Source: Streptomyces sp. 8L (GTDB lineage: Bacteria > Actinomycetota > Actinomycetes > Streptomycetales > Streptomycetaceae). From it: a DNA stretch of 58,990 nucleotides. The position numbers and the translations under genes are program-made. Below the pieces are notes generated by a model. The model was not told where the DNA came from. It worked only from the letters and a program-made list of their open reading frames with translations, and did not search any database. Below, piece by piece: positions 8,201-15,649 of this stretch. The stretch is from contig NZ_JAIUKE010000014.1 of NCBI RefSeq assembly GCF_020176795.1, positions 1 through 58,990 of the forward strand. Reading direction: 5' to 3'. Positions within the stretch are counted from its first letter, which is position 1. Each line of letters starts with the position of its first letter.

Positions 8201-9645
8201 TTCGTGGCGTGCGCCTGCGTCATCGCCAGCGAGTTGAGCGCCTTGCTGTCGGAAGCCGACGCCCGCGTCGCCTGGACCGCGGTCTCCGTGGCCTTCGAGG
8301 CAGCCAGCGCTGCGGCGGCCGATGCTTTGGTGACCTGCGCGGCCTGCTGCCCATACAGCAGACCTCTGCCGCGCGGCAGGCCGGCCTGATCGGCGATGGC
8401 GTAGGCAGCGTTCTGCGCGACGGTAACCGCATCGGCCTGCTTCTGCGCGTCCAACGCCGCCCTGGATGCGACGAACATACGGCCCGACGCACGTGCCCGC
8501 GCCTGCGCCAACCACGTGGCGACCTGATTGATCTCCGCGTCCGTCGGATTGCCGAAGTCGTCTTTCGGCCTGGGCAGAAAGTACGCCTGCCAGTCCGTGA
8601 GCCGATCCGCGATCAGCGACTGGCCCAGCGACTCCGTCATCGCCTGCGCCGCCACCTGAAGATCGGCCGACGCCTGCTGCTCGGCCGCCAGGATCGCGTC
8701 ACGCTGATCACGCTGGCCCTTGATCTCAGCCTGCCACTCCTGCGCCGCCACCGTCAGCTCATCCGTCAGAACATGATGCGGATCGGGCGGATTGGTCGTG
8801 GTACAGGACGCGAACCGGGACTTCAGGTTCTCCACATCCACCCGGAACTCCATCGAACCCGGATCCGGCGCGGACGTCGCGAACCCCCCGTTCTCCAGGA
8901 AGACCCGCGCATCATCCGCATAGATGCCGTCCACGAAGGGACTGGGGTGCTTCATGTCCTGCGTCCACGCCTCCCAGTCGTCGTAGTCTTCGGTACGGGA
9001 ATAGCCGGAAGCAATCTGTTTGGCAGCTGACACGGAATCGGCGCCCGCCAACGGCGTCTGGTCCACGTAGAAGTCGTCTTCGTCCTGCCAGAAGACGTTA
9101 TTGACCCATGGACCGATCCCTGTCTGGGTCCACATCGTGGGGTCACGCGGCGCATCTTGGAAGCTCGCGTAGGTGTAGTCCGGAGGTATGTCGTAGACGT
9201 CGAGGGAGGTCTGCCAGGCGTCCGTACGCGCGTCCAGTTCGTCGATCTTGGCCGTGGACCAGTCCTGGTCCTTGTTGAAGGCGACGTCCAGCGGTGTCGA
9301 CTCCCAGTAGCCCGGGTCGGCGGCCGCCAGCAGTTGAGCGTCACTGCCGTCCAGTCCCGCGCGGGCGACCTTCTTCATCTCCGTACCGCCCTTGCGCAAC
9401 ACCGCGCCCATCAGGCACTGCGCGTCGCGGATCTTCTTCGCCGCGTCCAGGTCGAAGGGCGGCGCGCCGCCGCCATCGTCCTCCGGGGCCGCGTTGGCGG
9501 CCATGGCGAAGCGAGGTGTGACGGGGCCGAGTTGGCTGCCGGACGCGCTGGTGGTGAACGCGGCCAGCAGAGCCGTTCCGGTGAGCAGGGCTGAGGGCCA
9601 TCTGCGCAGGGCGCGACGGCGCCCGCAGTGTGCGCGGATACGCAT
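5215..9645 (-). CDS. Secreted polymorphic toxin: coiled coil, Hint, RNase A-like tip
   Basis: A 1,476-residue protein from ATG 9645. The N-terminus is an Arg-rich segment then a hydrophobic core (ALLTGTALLAAFTTSASG), a signal peptide. Residues about 40-330 form an ordered Trp/Tyr-rich region (DDWEAWTQDMKHP). About 330-1005 is an extreme Ala-rich heptad-like coiled coil of AxAxAA/ADA units. A Hint self-splicing/cleavage domain spans about 1202-1345: Cys of CNINSFPGATDV, MLADGSRKPIQGVHVGD, TPGHRFFV and terminal VLVHNC. The tip (1346-1476) matches the bacterial RNase A-like toxin pattern: AHVLDEHV with its His, SVWLDEVTAQQVVDYAT, RIAKWL, and YYVYTAYPK at the end. The likely role is export, Hint-dependent release of an RNase tip, and interbacterial killing. 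The immunity gene follows. Confidence 0.85.
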   Translation of the reverse strand: MRIRAHCGRRRALRRWPSALLTGTALLAAFTTSASGSQLGPVTPRFAMAANAAPEDDGGGAPPFDLDAAKKIRDAQCLMGAVLRKGGTEMKKVARAGLDGSDAQLLAAADPGYWESTPLDVAFNKDQDWSTAKIDELDARTDAWQTSLDVYDIPPDYTYASFQDAPRDPTMWTQTGIGPWVNNVFWQDEDDFYVDQTPLAGADSVSAAKQIASGYSRTEDYDDWEAWTQDMKHPSPFVDGIYADDARVFLENGGFATSAPDPGSMEFRVDVENLKSRFASCTTTNPPDPHHVLTDELTVAAQEWQAEIKGQRDQRDAILAAEQQASADLQVAAQAMTESLGQSLIADRLTDWQAYFLPRPKDDFGNPTDAEINQVATWLAQARARASGRMFVASRAALDAQKQADAVTVAQNAAYAIADQAGLPRGRGLLYGQQAAQVTKASAAAALAASKATETAVQATRASASDSKALNSLAMTQAHATKAEFRREAAQEAQAQAKAAAESAASHAKQAAANATTAKNAQARAEDAEATAKNAAADAKAKRQTAEDERDTAKTQKELADTERAKAADAESRAQAQCQVAADKLTAAQSAGATAAARKDDAVAAEGKAVDARNKAIDAESDRDAALARANAAEAKVAADEGTAAASASRAAADQARADANDATTAATSARSAADEATTAATNARAAATKAQGAATRAQAAADAAKADVAVTEAAVTKAHAAAADAIDASEAADRNAATAKALASAAQAQAAQAKADADTAQKEATAAGAEAVRTAGYAYATAQAAAAASDSAAQVAKPANDAIELGAPYAQTDSSAGLAVLTGQAAKTQAEKQQAVAQAKSAQAKQAAADAKALADQASADAKAAAVAAASAADWAAQAQDSSQDAQASAKQADTAADAARAAETQTVAYNTQATTDADAAQDAATSAAGYADQADASATSAETDASSARDAATAAETDAATARGVADQADADATTAETAAANAQQAAQEAQDAATRAEQAAANNTLNQGGATGIGQMFTKQKITPIGDPKPLNDCVLGMGNSGCDVTFRLNFTLTVDFYLCTADTASDVTAASCPAESIVFLGTQTSDQTTDVTRHFSNWDITMIVDKAFLKALWDGLTEDFVKCSKGSISSCAWAASWFIPDTTIAKTADLIRSLDAAMQTGIGVTDALKALKAADVDANTLADIDQMVSVYEDARTACNINSFPGATDVMLADGSRKPIQGVHVGDMLMATDPATGHTQPEPVTRTFHHTTEDLVDIPLVGEGRLTSTPGHRFFVIGRGWTIASNLHAGDHLRTPDGTLRKVGALREREDAAPQTVYDLTVSGLHTFYAVAGRAPVLVHNCNDLIADDGQFPGLAHVLDEHVDPDKAEAVALAAKKTAAQGKDTPNSVWLDEVTAQQVVDYATASQASRIAKWLRGPKQDLSLTGTFGAKNSLGTVYYANGSTKEAGNGFYIMLRRAKGHPHGYYVYTAYPK

Positions 9646-9686
9646 GAGTGGTGTGAGCCGATCTGTGTCGGAGCTTGCGCCCGGGG

Positions 9687-10610
9687 TCAGAACAGGACGT
9701 TGAACGCGGACCAGCCGGACGTGCCGATCTGCACGCGCGCCGCGAACGGAGCAGACGCGTTGCCCGTGCCGGGCAGCAGCCACAGCGCGCCCGCCGCGTC
9801 CACCGCGATCAGGTCCGGCTTTCCGTCGCCGTCCTGATCCCCCGTCGATACCAGCCGCTTGTAGGTGTTCCAGCCCGAACCCACCGTGACCCGCGGGGAG
9901 AAAGCACTGTCGGCCGTGACCTTCCCGGTCCCCGGATAGATGTAGAGAGTCCCCGACGTCGACCGGGCGATCAGGTCGTTCTTCCCGTCGCCCGTGTAAT
10001 CACCCCGACCGGTCAGGGCGTCCATGCCGTTCCAGCCGGACGTACCGATGCGTACCTTCGTCGCCAGTGTGCCGCTGGCGCTGCCCTGGTAGAGCCACAG
10101 AGAGCCGTCGGTGTGCCGGCCGATGATGTCGTCGTACGTGCTGCCGCCCATGTCCCCCGGGCCGATCAGCAGGTTGTAGATGTTCCAGCCGCCGCCGATG
10201 ACCTTCGTGTCGTTTCCGCGCTCGGCCGTGTAGTACAGCGTGGAGCCCATCCGGAAATACAGATCCGCCGCGCCGGAGGCCGACTGGGCCGCCTGTACGA
10301 ACTGGTCCGCCTCGCCGTAACCGACGCCCAGCTTCACCGCTGCCTGCCATCCGGCGCCGGCCTTCGGCTCGTAGTCATAGATGATCCCGTCCGACTTGCG
10401 GCCGAACAGCGACAACCGTGAAGGGGCGTTGGCGGCCGCAGTATCCCTAGCCGTCTGCGCCTGGCTGCCGGACATCGCCGTCTCGGCCGACGGCAGCGCG
10501 TACGCCCCACCCGTGATCAGTAGGGCCACGGCCGCGAGGCCCGCCGCCCAGCCGATCGCACGCGAACGTGCCGGCGCACCACGCCACATACCCATGAACC
10601 ACTCGACCAT
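9687..10610 (-). CDS. Secreted/anchored FG-GAP (VCBS) repeat protein
   Basis: A 307-residue protein from ATG 10610, with GGGGA about nine bases upstream. A basic N-terminus and one hydrophobic segment (AIGWAAGLAAVALLITGG) form a signal anchor or signal peptide. The rest is a beta-propeller-like series of FG-GAP/VCBS repeats with Ca-binding-type Asp/Gly loops: GRGDYTGDGKNDLIARS, STGDQDGDGKPDLIAVD and weaker ones. A recurring phrase, GSGWNTYKRL / GTSGWNGMDAL / GTSGWSAFNVLF, marks the blades. It lies 41 bases upstream of the toxin gene on the same strand, so it is probably co-transcribed. It may bind the toxin or cell surface; that role is inferred from position only. Confidence 0.8.
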   Translation of the reverse strand: MVEWFMGMWRGAPARSRAIGWAAGLAAVALLITGGAYALPSAETAMSGSQAQTARDTAAANAPSRLSLFGRKSDGIIYDYEPKAGAGWQAAVKLGVGYGEADQFVQAAQSASGAADLYFRMGSTLYYTAERGNDTKVIGGGWNIYNLLIGPGDMGGSTYDDIIGRHTDGSLWLYQGSASGTLATKVRIGTSGWNGMDALTGRGDYTGDGKNDLIARSTSGTLYIYPGTGKVTADSAFSPRVTVGSGWNTYKRLVSTGDQDGDGKPDLIAVDAAGALWLLPGTGNASAPFAARVQIGTSGWSAFNVLF

Positions 10611-11155
10611 GAAGACAGTCCCCACCCCACACACCACACACGCAGGGCAGAGCACGGCACAGCGCCATCGCGCCACGTGCCCCCCAGCCCGCTACCGGGT
10701 CGGCGACCACGGCGCGATCACGCTACGACGCGACCATGCCAACCGTGAAGATTTGTGAAGCACCTGTGCCCATCCTGTTAGAAAGTCGGCCTGAAATGAT
10801 GGTCTCAAAATCTTCAGCGAACGAAATGCCGCCCCCCAGGCCGGACATCACAGGACTTCAGAGCGCAAGTCAGCTCGCGTGCGCAGGCAGCGGACTGGAT
10901 GCCGGTGCCGGCCGTGCTCGACAGTGCCGCCCACCCGGCGGATTCTCCGTCAAGTTCAGCCGGCTGCAGCGCAACGGCCCACCCGTGAGCTCAACCGATG
11001 ACCGGGCTGCAGCGTCCGACGGGACCCGGCCTCACGCCGAACGAGTCGCCCAGATTTGCGGCCACCGGAGAAGTCGCCGTTCCGCTACTCGGTGATACCG
11101 TATAGTGGTACTCATTAACACGTAGTACCGGCAAGGCTGCAGGGAGCACCCCGCG
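10611..11155. other. Divergent intergenic region
   Basis: No gene is seen between the leftward toxin operon and the rightward PadR operon. Promoters for both must lie here. The only clear element is the inverted repeat next to the PadR gene. Open frames across 10736-11095 are low-complexity and have no family features. Confidence 0.55.
11107..11129. promoter_or_regulatory. Inverted repeat, candidate PadR operator
   Basis: Perfect six-base arms GGTACT and AGTACC are separated by an AT-rich 11-base spacer, immediately after a TATAGT (-10-like, 11101-11106) and about 27 bases before the PadR start. This placement suits autorepression. No good -35 is visible. Confidence 0.5.
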
Positions 11156-11482
11156 ATGGACGACCTGACGGAGATGTTGAAGGGCACGCTCGAAGGGTGC
11201 GTGCTCGAAATCATCGGCAGCGAGGAAACCTACGGGTACGCCATCACTCGCCAGCTGAACGAGCTCGGCTTCGCCGACGTCATCGAGGGCACGGTGTACA
11301 CGATCTTGCTGCGGCTGGAGCGAAACGGGCTCGTCCAGGTGACGAAACGCCCATCCGGGGTCGGCCCGCCGCGCAAGTTCTACGCGCTCAACGACGCCGG
11401 GCGCGAGGAGCTCGCACGGTTCTGGGCGAAATGGCAGTACCTCTCATCACGCATCGACAGGCTCAAGGAGGGCGGGAAATGA
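11156..11482 (+). CDS. PadR-family transcriptional regulator
   Basis: A 108-residue winged-helix repressor. The classic PadR core is present: LKGTLEGCVLEIIGSEETYGYAI, then the recognition region LNELGFADVIEGTVYTILLRLE, wing residues GLVQV and the family phrase GPPRKFYALNDAGREEL. The C-terminal dimerisation helix is short, as in the one-helix subfamily. GGGAG lies nine bases upstream of the ATG. The stop overlaps the next gene by ATGA. PadR genes are often followed by DUF1048 genes in actinomycetes, as here. It probably represses its own operon through the nearby inverted repeat. Confidence 0.9.
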   Translation: MDDLTEMLKGTLEGCVLEIIGSEETYGYAITRQLNELGFADVIEGTVYTILLRLERNGLVQVTKRPSGVGPPRKFYALNDAGREELARFWAKWQYLSSRIDRLKEGGK

Positions 11483-11835
11483 ACTTCTGGGAGAAGGCCA
11501 CAGGCAGCGATCTCACCAGGGACTGGAAGGCGTTCGGAGCCCGGGTTGAGGCTCTACCGGACGACTACCGGGAGGCGTGGGACCAGATCGTCGCTCACCT
11601 CTTCCCTTACAGGGACTTCACCGGCCGCAACCTGACGCCGATCCTCGACTCTGCCCTGGGGCTGCTCGAAGTGTCGGCGGCGCACGGGCAGAGCATCCAC
11701 GAGGTGCTCGGTCACGACATCCAGGGCTTCTGTACGGCACTGGCCGGCGGAACAGGGGCCCGAACGCATCGCGACCAGTGGCGCGAGCAGTTGAACAGGA
11801 ACGTCGCACGGAAACTGAGCCGGCTGGGAGGCTGA
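11479..11835 (+). CDS. DUF1048 family protein
   Basis: A 118-residue helical cytoplasmic protein. The pattern (W-x5-F-x2-RVEALPDDYREAWDQIVAHLF, then DSALGLLEVSAAHGQSIHEVLGHDIQGFCTAL) is that of DUF1048. Its ATG overlaps the PadR stop (ATGA), so translation is coupled. DUF1048 proteins have no established function; pairing with PadR is a recurring arrangement. A second family member follows directly. Confidence 0.85.
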   Translation: MNFWEKATGSDLTRDWKAFGARVEALPDDYREAWDQIVAHLFPYRDFTGRNLTPILDSALGLLEVSAAHGQSIHEVLGHDIQGFCTALAGGTGARTHRDQWREQLNRNVARKLSRLGG

Positions 11836-11836
11836 C

Positions 11837-12163
11837 GTGAGCATCCAGGACATCGTCGAAGGCAAGAAGCAGTGGCGTGCGCATGTTGCCCGGGTCAAGG
11901 CGCTACCGCCTGACTACCAGATTGTGTACAAGGAGATGCAGAAGTATCTGTTCAAGATCGGACCGGTCAGCCTGCCCGACGGGCCCCTCCTCCCTGGAAT
12001 CGTCGACTTCTTCGAAGAGGGCGTCGCCGCGGGCAAAGGAGTCCTGGGACTCGTCGGCACCGATGTCGCCGCGTTCTGCGACGACCTGATCAAAGACTCT
12101 CCCACCTACGCGGATGCCTACCAGGAAGCCATCACCGGGGAACCCGGCGCGGCCAGGAAGTGA
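11837..12163 (+). CDS. DUF1048 family protein, second copy
   Basis: A 108-residue protein from GTG 11837, one base after the preceding stop. It shares the same skeleton: W-x3-VARVKALPPDYQIVYKEMQKYLF, then GIVDFFEEGVAAGKGVLGLVGTDVAAFCDDL. The two tandem DUF1048 proteins are clearly related but diverged, suggesting an old duplication or a heteromeric pair. It ends the three-gene PadR operon. The biochemical role is unknown. Confidence 0.85.
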   Translation: MSIQDIVEGKKQWRAHVARVKALPPDYQIVYKEMQKYLFKIGPVSLPDGPLLPGIVDFFEEGVAAGKGVLGLVGTDVAAFCDDLIKDSPTYADAYQEAITGEPGAARK

Positions 12164-12169
12164 CAGCCA

Positions 12170-12524
12170 CCGAACCAGTTCGCGACGCTGCCGGGTAACA
12201 CCACGCGGGATTCATGGTGAGGTCGGCTCCTGCGCGTCGATCCGGTCGTGCTCGTGGTGGTCGGCCAGCGCTCGCAGGTGTGCGGCCGCGGCGGGTGATC
12301 CGGTCGGCGACGGGACCAGGAACCGCCTCGGAGGCGGCCTGCTTCTCCAGGGCCTGGGGTTCTGCGGCACGGTGATCGATGCGCGCGACGTTCCGCGCAC
12401 GTCGGCAGCGGTCCAAACGCGGCGCGCCACCGGCATCCAGGTGGTGACACAAGGCCGATCGCGGTTGTAGACGCACATCAGGAAGGACCGCAGGTTGTCG
12501 TAGACATTCAGCGCCGGTTCGCGC
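12170..12524 (-). other. Unidentified stretch beyond transposase break
   Basis: Leftward of the transposase fragment a different minus-strand frame reads ALNVYDNLRSFLMCVYNRD and continues Pro/Arg-rich to a stop at 12212. The first 20 or so residues look coding; the rest does not. It could be the scar of another gene joined to the transposase break. I do not recognise it. Confidence 0.3.
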
Positions 12525-13008
12525 GGCCCTGATGTCCTGGACGGACCCCGGCAGCGCGGGCGACGCCCACGGTAACCGTTCCGCCGGGGCGGCGATCACC
12601 TGCACGTTCATACCGTGCTTCCTGTGTTTACCAAAGGAGAAGGGTCGGTCGGCGGCGATCCCGTCGATCGACAGCAGCGTGCCGTCCAGGATCACGAACG
12701 CCTTGCCGGAGGCTGTCCTCACCGCATCGGTGCGGGTTGGAGCCAGAGCGGCCAGGGTGGCGACGACCTCGGTGATGTACCAGTAGGCGGTGGTGGTGCC
12801 CACGCCGAATCCGGCGGCGAGCTGGGCGCAGGTATGGCCGCACCGTGGATGAGCCAGCACGAGCAGCGCCTGGTGTCCTCGGCAGGCCGGCGCCGTCGTG
12901 TCCCTTGCGCAAGGCGACGTACGGTCAGCTCGCGGGGCGAGGAAGTGCAGTGCGGAGGTGGGCAGATCGACCACGGCTGAGTGGGCGGGTGCGTGTCGAG
13001 TCCAAGCC
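12525..13008 (-). mobile_element. IS5-type transposase remnant, N-terminal half
   Basis: The minus-strand reading carries the N-terminal helix-turn-helix and first DDE region of an IS5-group transposase: QALLVLAHPRCGHTCAQLAAGFGVG, AYWYITEVVATLAALAP, FVILDGTLLSIDGIAADRPF, KHRKHGMNVQVIAAP and SPALPGSVQDIRAAR. The first catalytic Asp is in LDGTLL. A frame disturbance near the start (after LHFLAP) and the abrupt end after DIRAAR show it is dead. The missing C-terminal half of the same family occurs at 15123-15400 on the other strand. Confidence 0.85.
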
Positions 13009-13281
13009 ATCCTGCCAGGAGCTTCTCTAAGCCCGGACTCCGCCCTCACTCCAGCGGCCGTGCACCACACCCGGGTTGAGGAAACCTCAGTGAGTGGTGG
13101 CGTGAGGGAGCGCGCGGATGTGCTCGGCGCCGATCACGGGCGCGGGACGGTGTTCGAAGCGACACCGGTCCCCTTCGTGCCCGCATCGCGCCCGGCTGCC
13201 TGCGAGCCGGGCACGAGCTGGATTCGGTCGAGCTCGCGGCTCGGGGCCGGATCGGACTCCCTCCGGTTTGCTCAGCCGTGC

Positions 13282-13617
13282 TCAGCGAGGAGCGGTATCG
13301 GCCGGGGGGCCTGCTCCCAGGAGCGCGAGGAGGCCGGGGAGTCTCTTCTCGATGTCCGCCCGTCGTAGCCGGATGCCCTTGCGGTTGCCGTAGTCGATCT
13401 CGTCAATGAGACCTGCCTCGCGCAGGACCCGGAAGTGATGGGTCTGGGTCTGCTTCGAGATCGGAAGATCGAACGAGTTGCAGCCCCGCTCGCTGTCGCT
13501 GCGGTCGGTGGCCAACTGCGTCATCACCGAACGACGGTGCTCGTCGGCGAGGGCACGAAACACCGTACCCAGATCGAGCGCATCGGCCTTCGGGCCGTCC
13601 AGGTTCCTCCCGGCCAC
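13282..13617 (-). CDS. ArsR-family winged-helix regulator
   Basis: A 111-residue regulator from GTG 13617 with an excellent AAGGAGGTG ribosome site. It begins with the ArsR-like helix (LGTVFRALADEHRRSVMTQLA), then FDLPISKQTQTHHFRVLREAGLIDEID, the helix-turn-helix and wing entry, and YGNRKGIRLRRADIEKRLPG. There is no metal-binding Cys motif, so it probably senses something else. It is divergent from the FAD monooxygenase gene across a short region with two near-identical palindromes, so it probably represses both genes. Confidence 0.88.
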   Translation of the reverse strand: MAGRNLDGPKADALDLGTVFRALADEHRRSVMTQLATDRSDSERGCNSFDLPISKQTQTHHFRVLREAGLIDEIDYGNRKGIRLRRADIEKRLPGLLALLGAGPPADTAPR

Positions 13618-13631
13618 GCGGCACCTCCTTC

Positions 13632-13653
13632 AGGTATGACTTGCATCGTACCT
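13632..13653. promoter_or_regulatory. Palindromic operator, site 1
   Basis: A 22-base imperfect palindrome with arms AGGTATGA and TCGTACCT around a six-base spacer, just upstream of the ArsR-family gene's ribosome site. It shares sequence with site 2, so both are probably bound by the same dimer. Confidence 0.7.
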
Positions 13654-13671
13654 GAAAGGCGTGCTTCTCTG

Positions 13672-13693
13672 AGGTACGAAATTGATCGTACCT
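13672..13693. promoter_or_regulatory. Palindromic operator, site 2
   Basis: A 22-base palindrome with perfect arms AGGTACGA and TCGTACCT around AATTGA. Its centre lies 40 bases from that of site 1, close to four helical turns, so bound dimers would sit on the same DNA face. It lies on the monooxygenase side of the divergent region. Confidence 0.75.
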
Positions 13694-13786
13694 TGGTCAG
13701 GTTGCACCGCCCCGTGCCGCCGCTCCCTCAGACCCGGCCCGGCACTCGCCAGAACCCGGTCATCGACACTCCGAGAGGTCAACGTC

Positions 13787-14929
13787 ATGAAGAAGCCCGA
13801 CGTGCTGATAGTCGGCGCCGGAATCGCAGGGCCCGCACTCGCCCACTGGCTCTCCCGGAATGGATACCGGCCGACGGTCGTCGAACACGCCCGGCAGCTG
13901 CGCTCCGGTGGTAGCGCGATCGTCGTGAAGGGGCCCGCGATCCCGGTCGCGGAGCGCATGGGCATCCTCCCGCAGCTCCGCGAGCTCGCCACCCGCAATC
14001 GGTCGCTGACCCTGCTCGACCCCGGCGGCAGGCGAATCCTGCGACTCCCGCTCACCTCGGACAACGCGCCGACGGTCGAGGTGACCCGAGCCGACCTGTC
14101 CGAGGTGCTCCACCGGTCGGCGCAGACCGAGGCCGAGTTCTTGTTCGACGACACGATCACCGCTCTCGACCAGGACGAAGGCGGAGTGGACGTCACCTTC
14201 CGACGGTCCGCGCCACGGCGCTTCGACTTGGTAGTCGGTGCCGACGGGATGCACTCCGCCGTACGGCGCATGGTATTCGGGCCCGAGCGGCAGTTCGCGG
14301 GAGACCTGGGCCTGTACGGCGCGACCGTCCCGCTGGAACCCGACGCCATCGAGGACCCGACCGAGATGACGATGCTGACCGTGCCGAACCGGATGCTGGT
14401 CCTCCATCCCTCGCGGACCACCCCGCTCGCGATCTTCACCTTCCGGTCCGCGCAGCCGGCGCCCCACGACCGCAAGAACATCGCCCTTCACAAGCAGACC
14501 GTGGCCGACGCCTACGCCGACGTGCGGTGGCGGGCACCGGAACTCGTGGCAGCCTTCCTCGACCACCCGGCCCCGTTCTTCGACCCCCTGACCACCGTCC
14601 GGGTGCCCTCGTGGTCCCGCGGACGGGTCGTACTGCTCGGGGACGCCGCGGCGGCCACGGCCCTGCTGGGTGACGGGTCCAGCATGGCCATGGCGGGCGC
14701 GTACGCCCTCGCAGAAGAGCTCGCCGCCCATCCCGGCGATCACGCCCGCGCCTTCGCCGCCTACGAGTCGCGGCTGCGCCGTGAGGTAGGCCCGCGGCAG
14801 CGACGCGTCGGTCTGCTCTCCAGGCTCATGGTGCCCCGCACCCGGCCGGGCCTCGCGGTGCGCAACACGGTGGGCCGCGCGGTCGGTCGCACGAACCGGA
14901 TCACCTCTCGCGAAGCCGCGAACCGGTAG
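13787..14929 (+). CDS. FAD-dependent monooxygenase (class A)
   Basis: A 380-residue flavoprotein hydroxylase from ATG 13787 (GAGAGGT upstream). The Rossmann GxGxxG for FAD is VGAGIAGPALAHWL near residue 10; the DG motif is VGADGMHSAVR near 150; the GD motif is VVLLGDAAAATALLGDGSSMAM near 280. The usual Pro after the GD motif is absent. The closest general type is the PHBH-fold antibiotic-inactivating or tailoring oxygenases. With its divergent repressor it looks like an inducible detoxification pair. It uses NAD(P)H and oxygen to hydroxylate an aromatic or drug-like substrate; the substrate is unknown. Confidence 0.88.
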   Translation: MKKPDVLIVGAGIAGPALAHWLSRNGYRPTVVEHARQLRSGGSAIVVKGPAIPVAERMGILPQLRELATRNRSLTLLDPGGRRILRLPLTSDNAPTVEVTRADLSEVLHRSAQTEAEFLFDDTITALDQDEGGVDVTFRRSAPRRFDLVVGADGMHSAVRRMVFGPERQFAGDLGLYGATVPLEPDAIEDPTEMTMLTVPNRMLVLHPSRTTPLAIFTFRSAQPAPHDRKNIALHKQTVADAYADVRWRAPELVAAFLDHPAPFFDPLTTVRVPSWSRGRVVLLGDAAAATALLGDGSSMAMAGAYALAEELAAHPGDHARAFAAYESRLRREVGPRQRRVGLLSRLMVPRTRPGLAVRNTVGRAVGRTNRITSREAANR

Positions 14930-15122
14930 ACCGGGTCCGCACCGACCGCTCACCGGCCGGCGCGCAGCTCCGCGGCAGCTCTCAGCCGGCTCGGCGCCGC
15001 CATGTCCGACGAGCCCGGCCCGCAGTGGCAGGTCATCGCCGATGCGGCAGGCCGACCGCTGCGGGCCTCACCCACCGCTCCCCGCGCTCGCCACAACATG
15101 GGCACTGCCGGTGACTACACCC

Positions 15123-15400
15123 CCGCGACGCCGAGGTGAAGTGCTGGGCGGACAAGGTATATCAAGGCGGCGACGGCGTCATCCCGGTGCCCTTCCGCAG
15201 CCTGCGGCTCAAGCTGCGGCAACGCCGGCACAACGGCCCCCGCGCAGAGATCCGCTGCCTCGGCGAGCAAACCATGGCCGCCCTGAAGGGCTGGTGCCTC
15301 CCGCAGGAAACTCCGCCGTAGCACCAACCGGGTCACCGCCATCGTGAAGACCGTCCCCACCCTTCGTCACGCCTCAACCTGAGGTTGGAAAAAGCTCACT
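15123..15400 (+). mobile_element. IS5-type transposase remnant, C-terminal half
   Basis: The plus-strand reading starts at RDAEVKCWADKVYQGGDG and continues PVPFRSLRLKLRQRRHNGP, EIRCLGEQTMAALKGW. After a frame change near 15300 it goes on with RRSTNRVTAIVKT and ends in the family tail LEKAH. WADKVYQG carries the second catalytic Asp of the DDE triad. No N-terminal half is attached. The end fits closely with what is missing from the minus-strand fragment at 12525-13008. Confidence 0.82.
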
Positions 15401-15649
15401 GGCTGCCTCCGGGACGCCGTAACGGGCCGCGCTCCGCGAATGTGTGGCCCCCGGACAAACCGGCCGGGGCCATACGGTCATCGCTGCCGCACCCACCAGA
15501 CGATCCCCCCGGCGGGACGTGCCCAGGACGCCCCCCCCGGCACTGCGTGCGGCTCCGTGCGCCGGGGAGCGAGACGCTGACGACGACTACGGTGCCGAGC
15601 GGCGCCGGCGCAAACCGGCTGACGGGAGCGGCATGTACTTGTAGCGGTG

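Noticed and set aside
6600-8660. Possible CRISPR or tandem repeat array
   Set aside because: The repetition is codon-level Ala richness inside one reading frame; there are no equal-length repeats with unique spacers.
6685-9030. Plus-strand Gly/Arg/Leu-rich frame of about 780 codons
   Set aside because: Complement of the Ala-rich coiled coil; its repetitive look comes from GCC/GCG codons, not from a real repeat protein.
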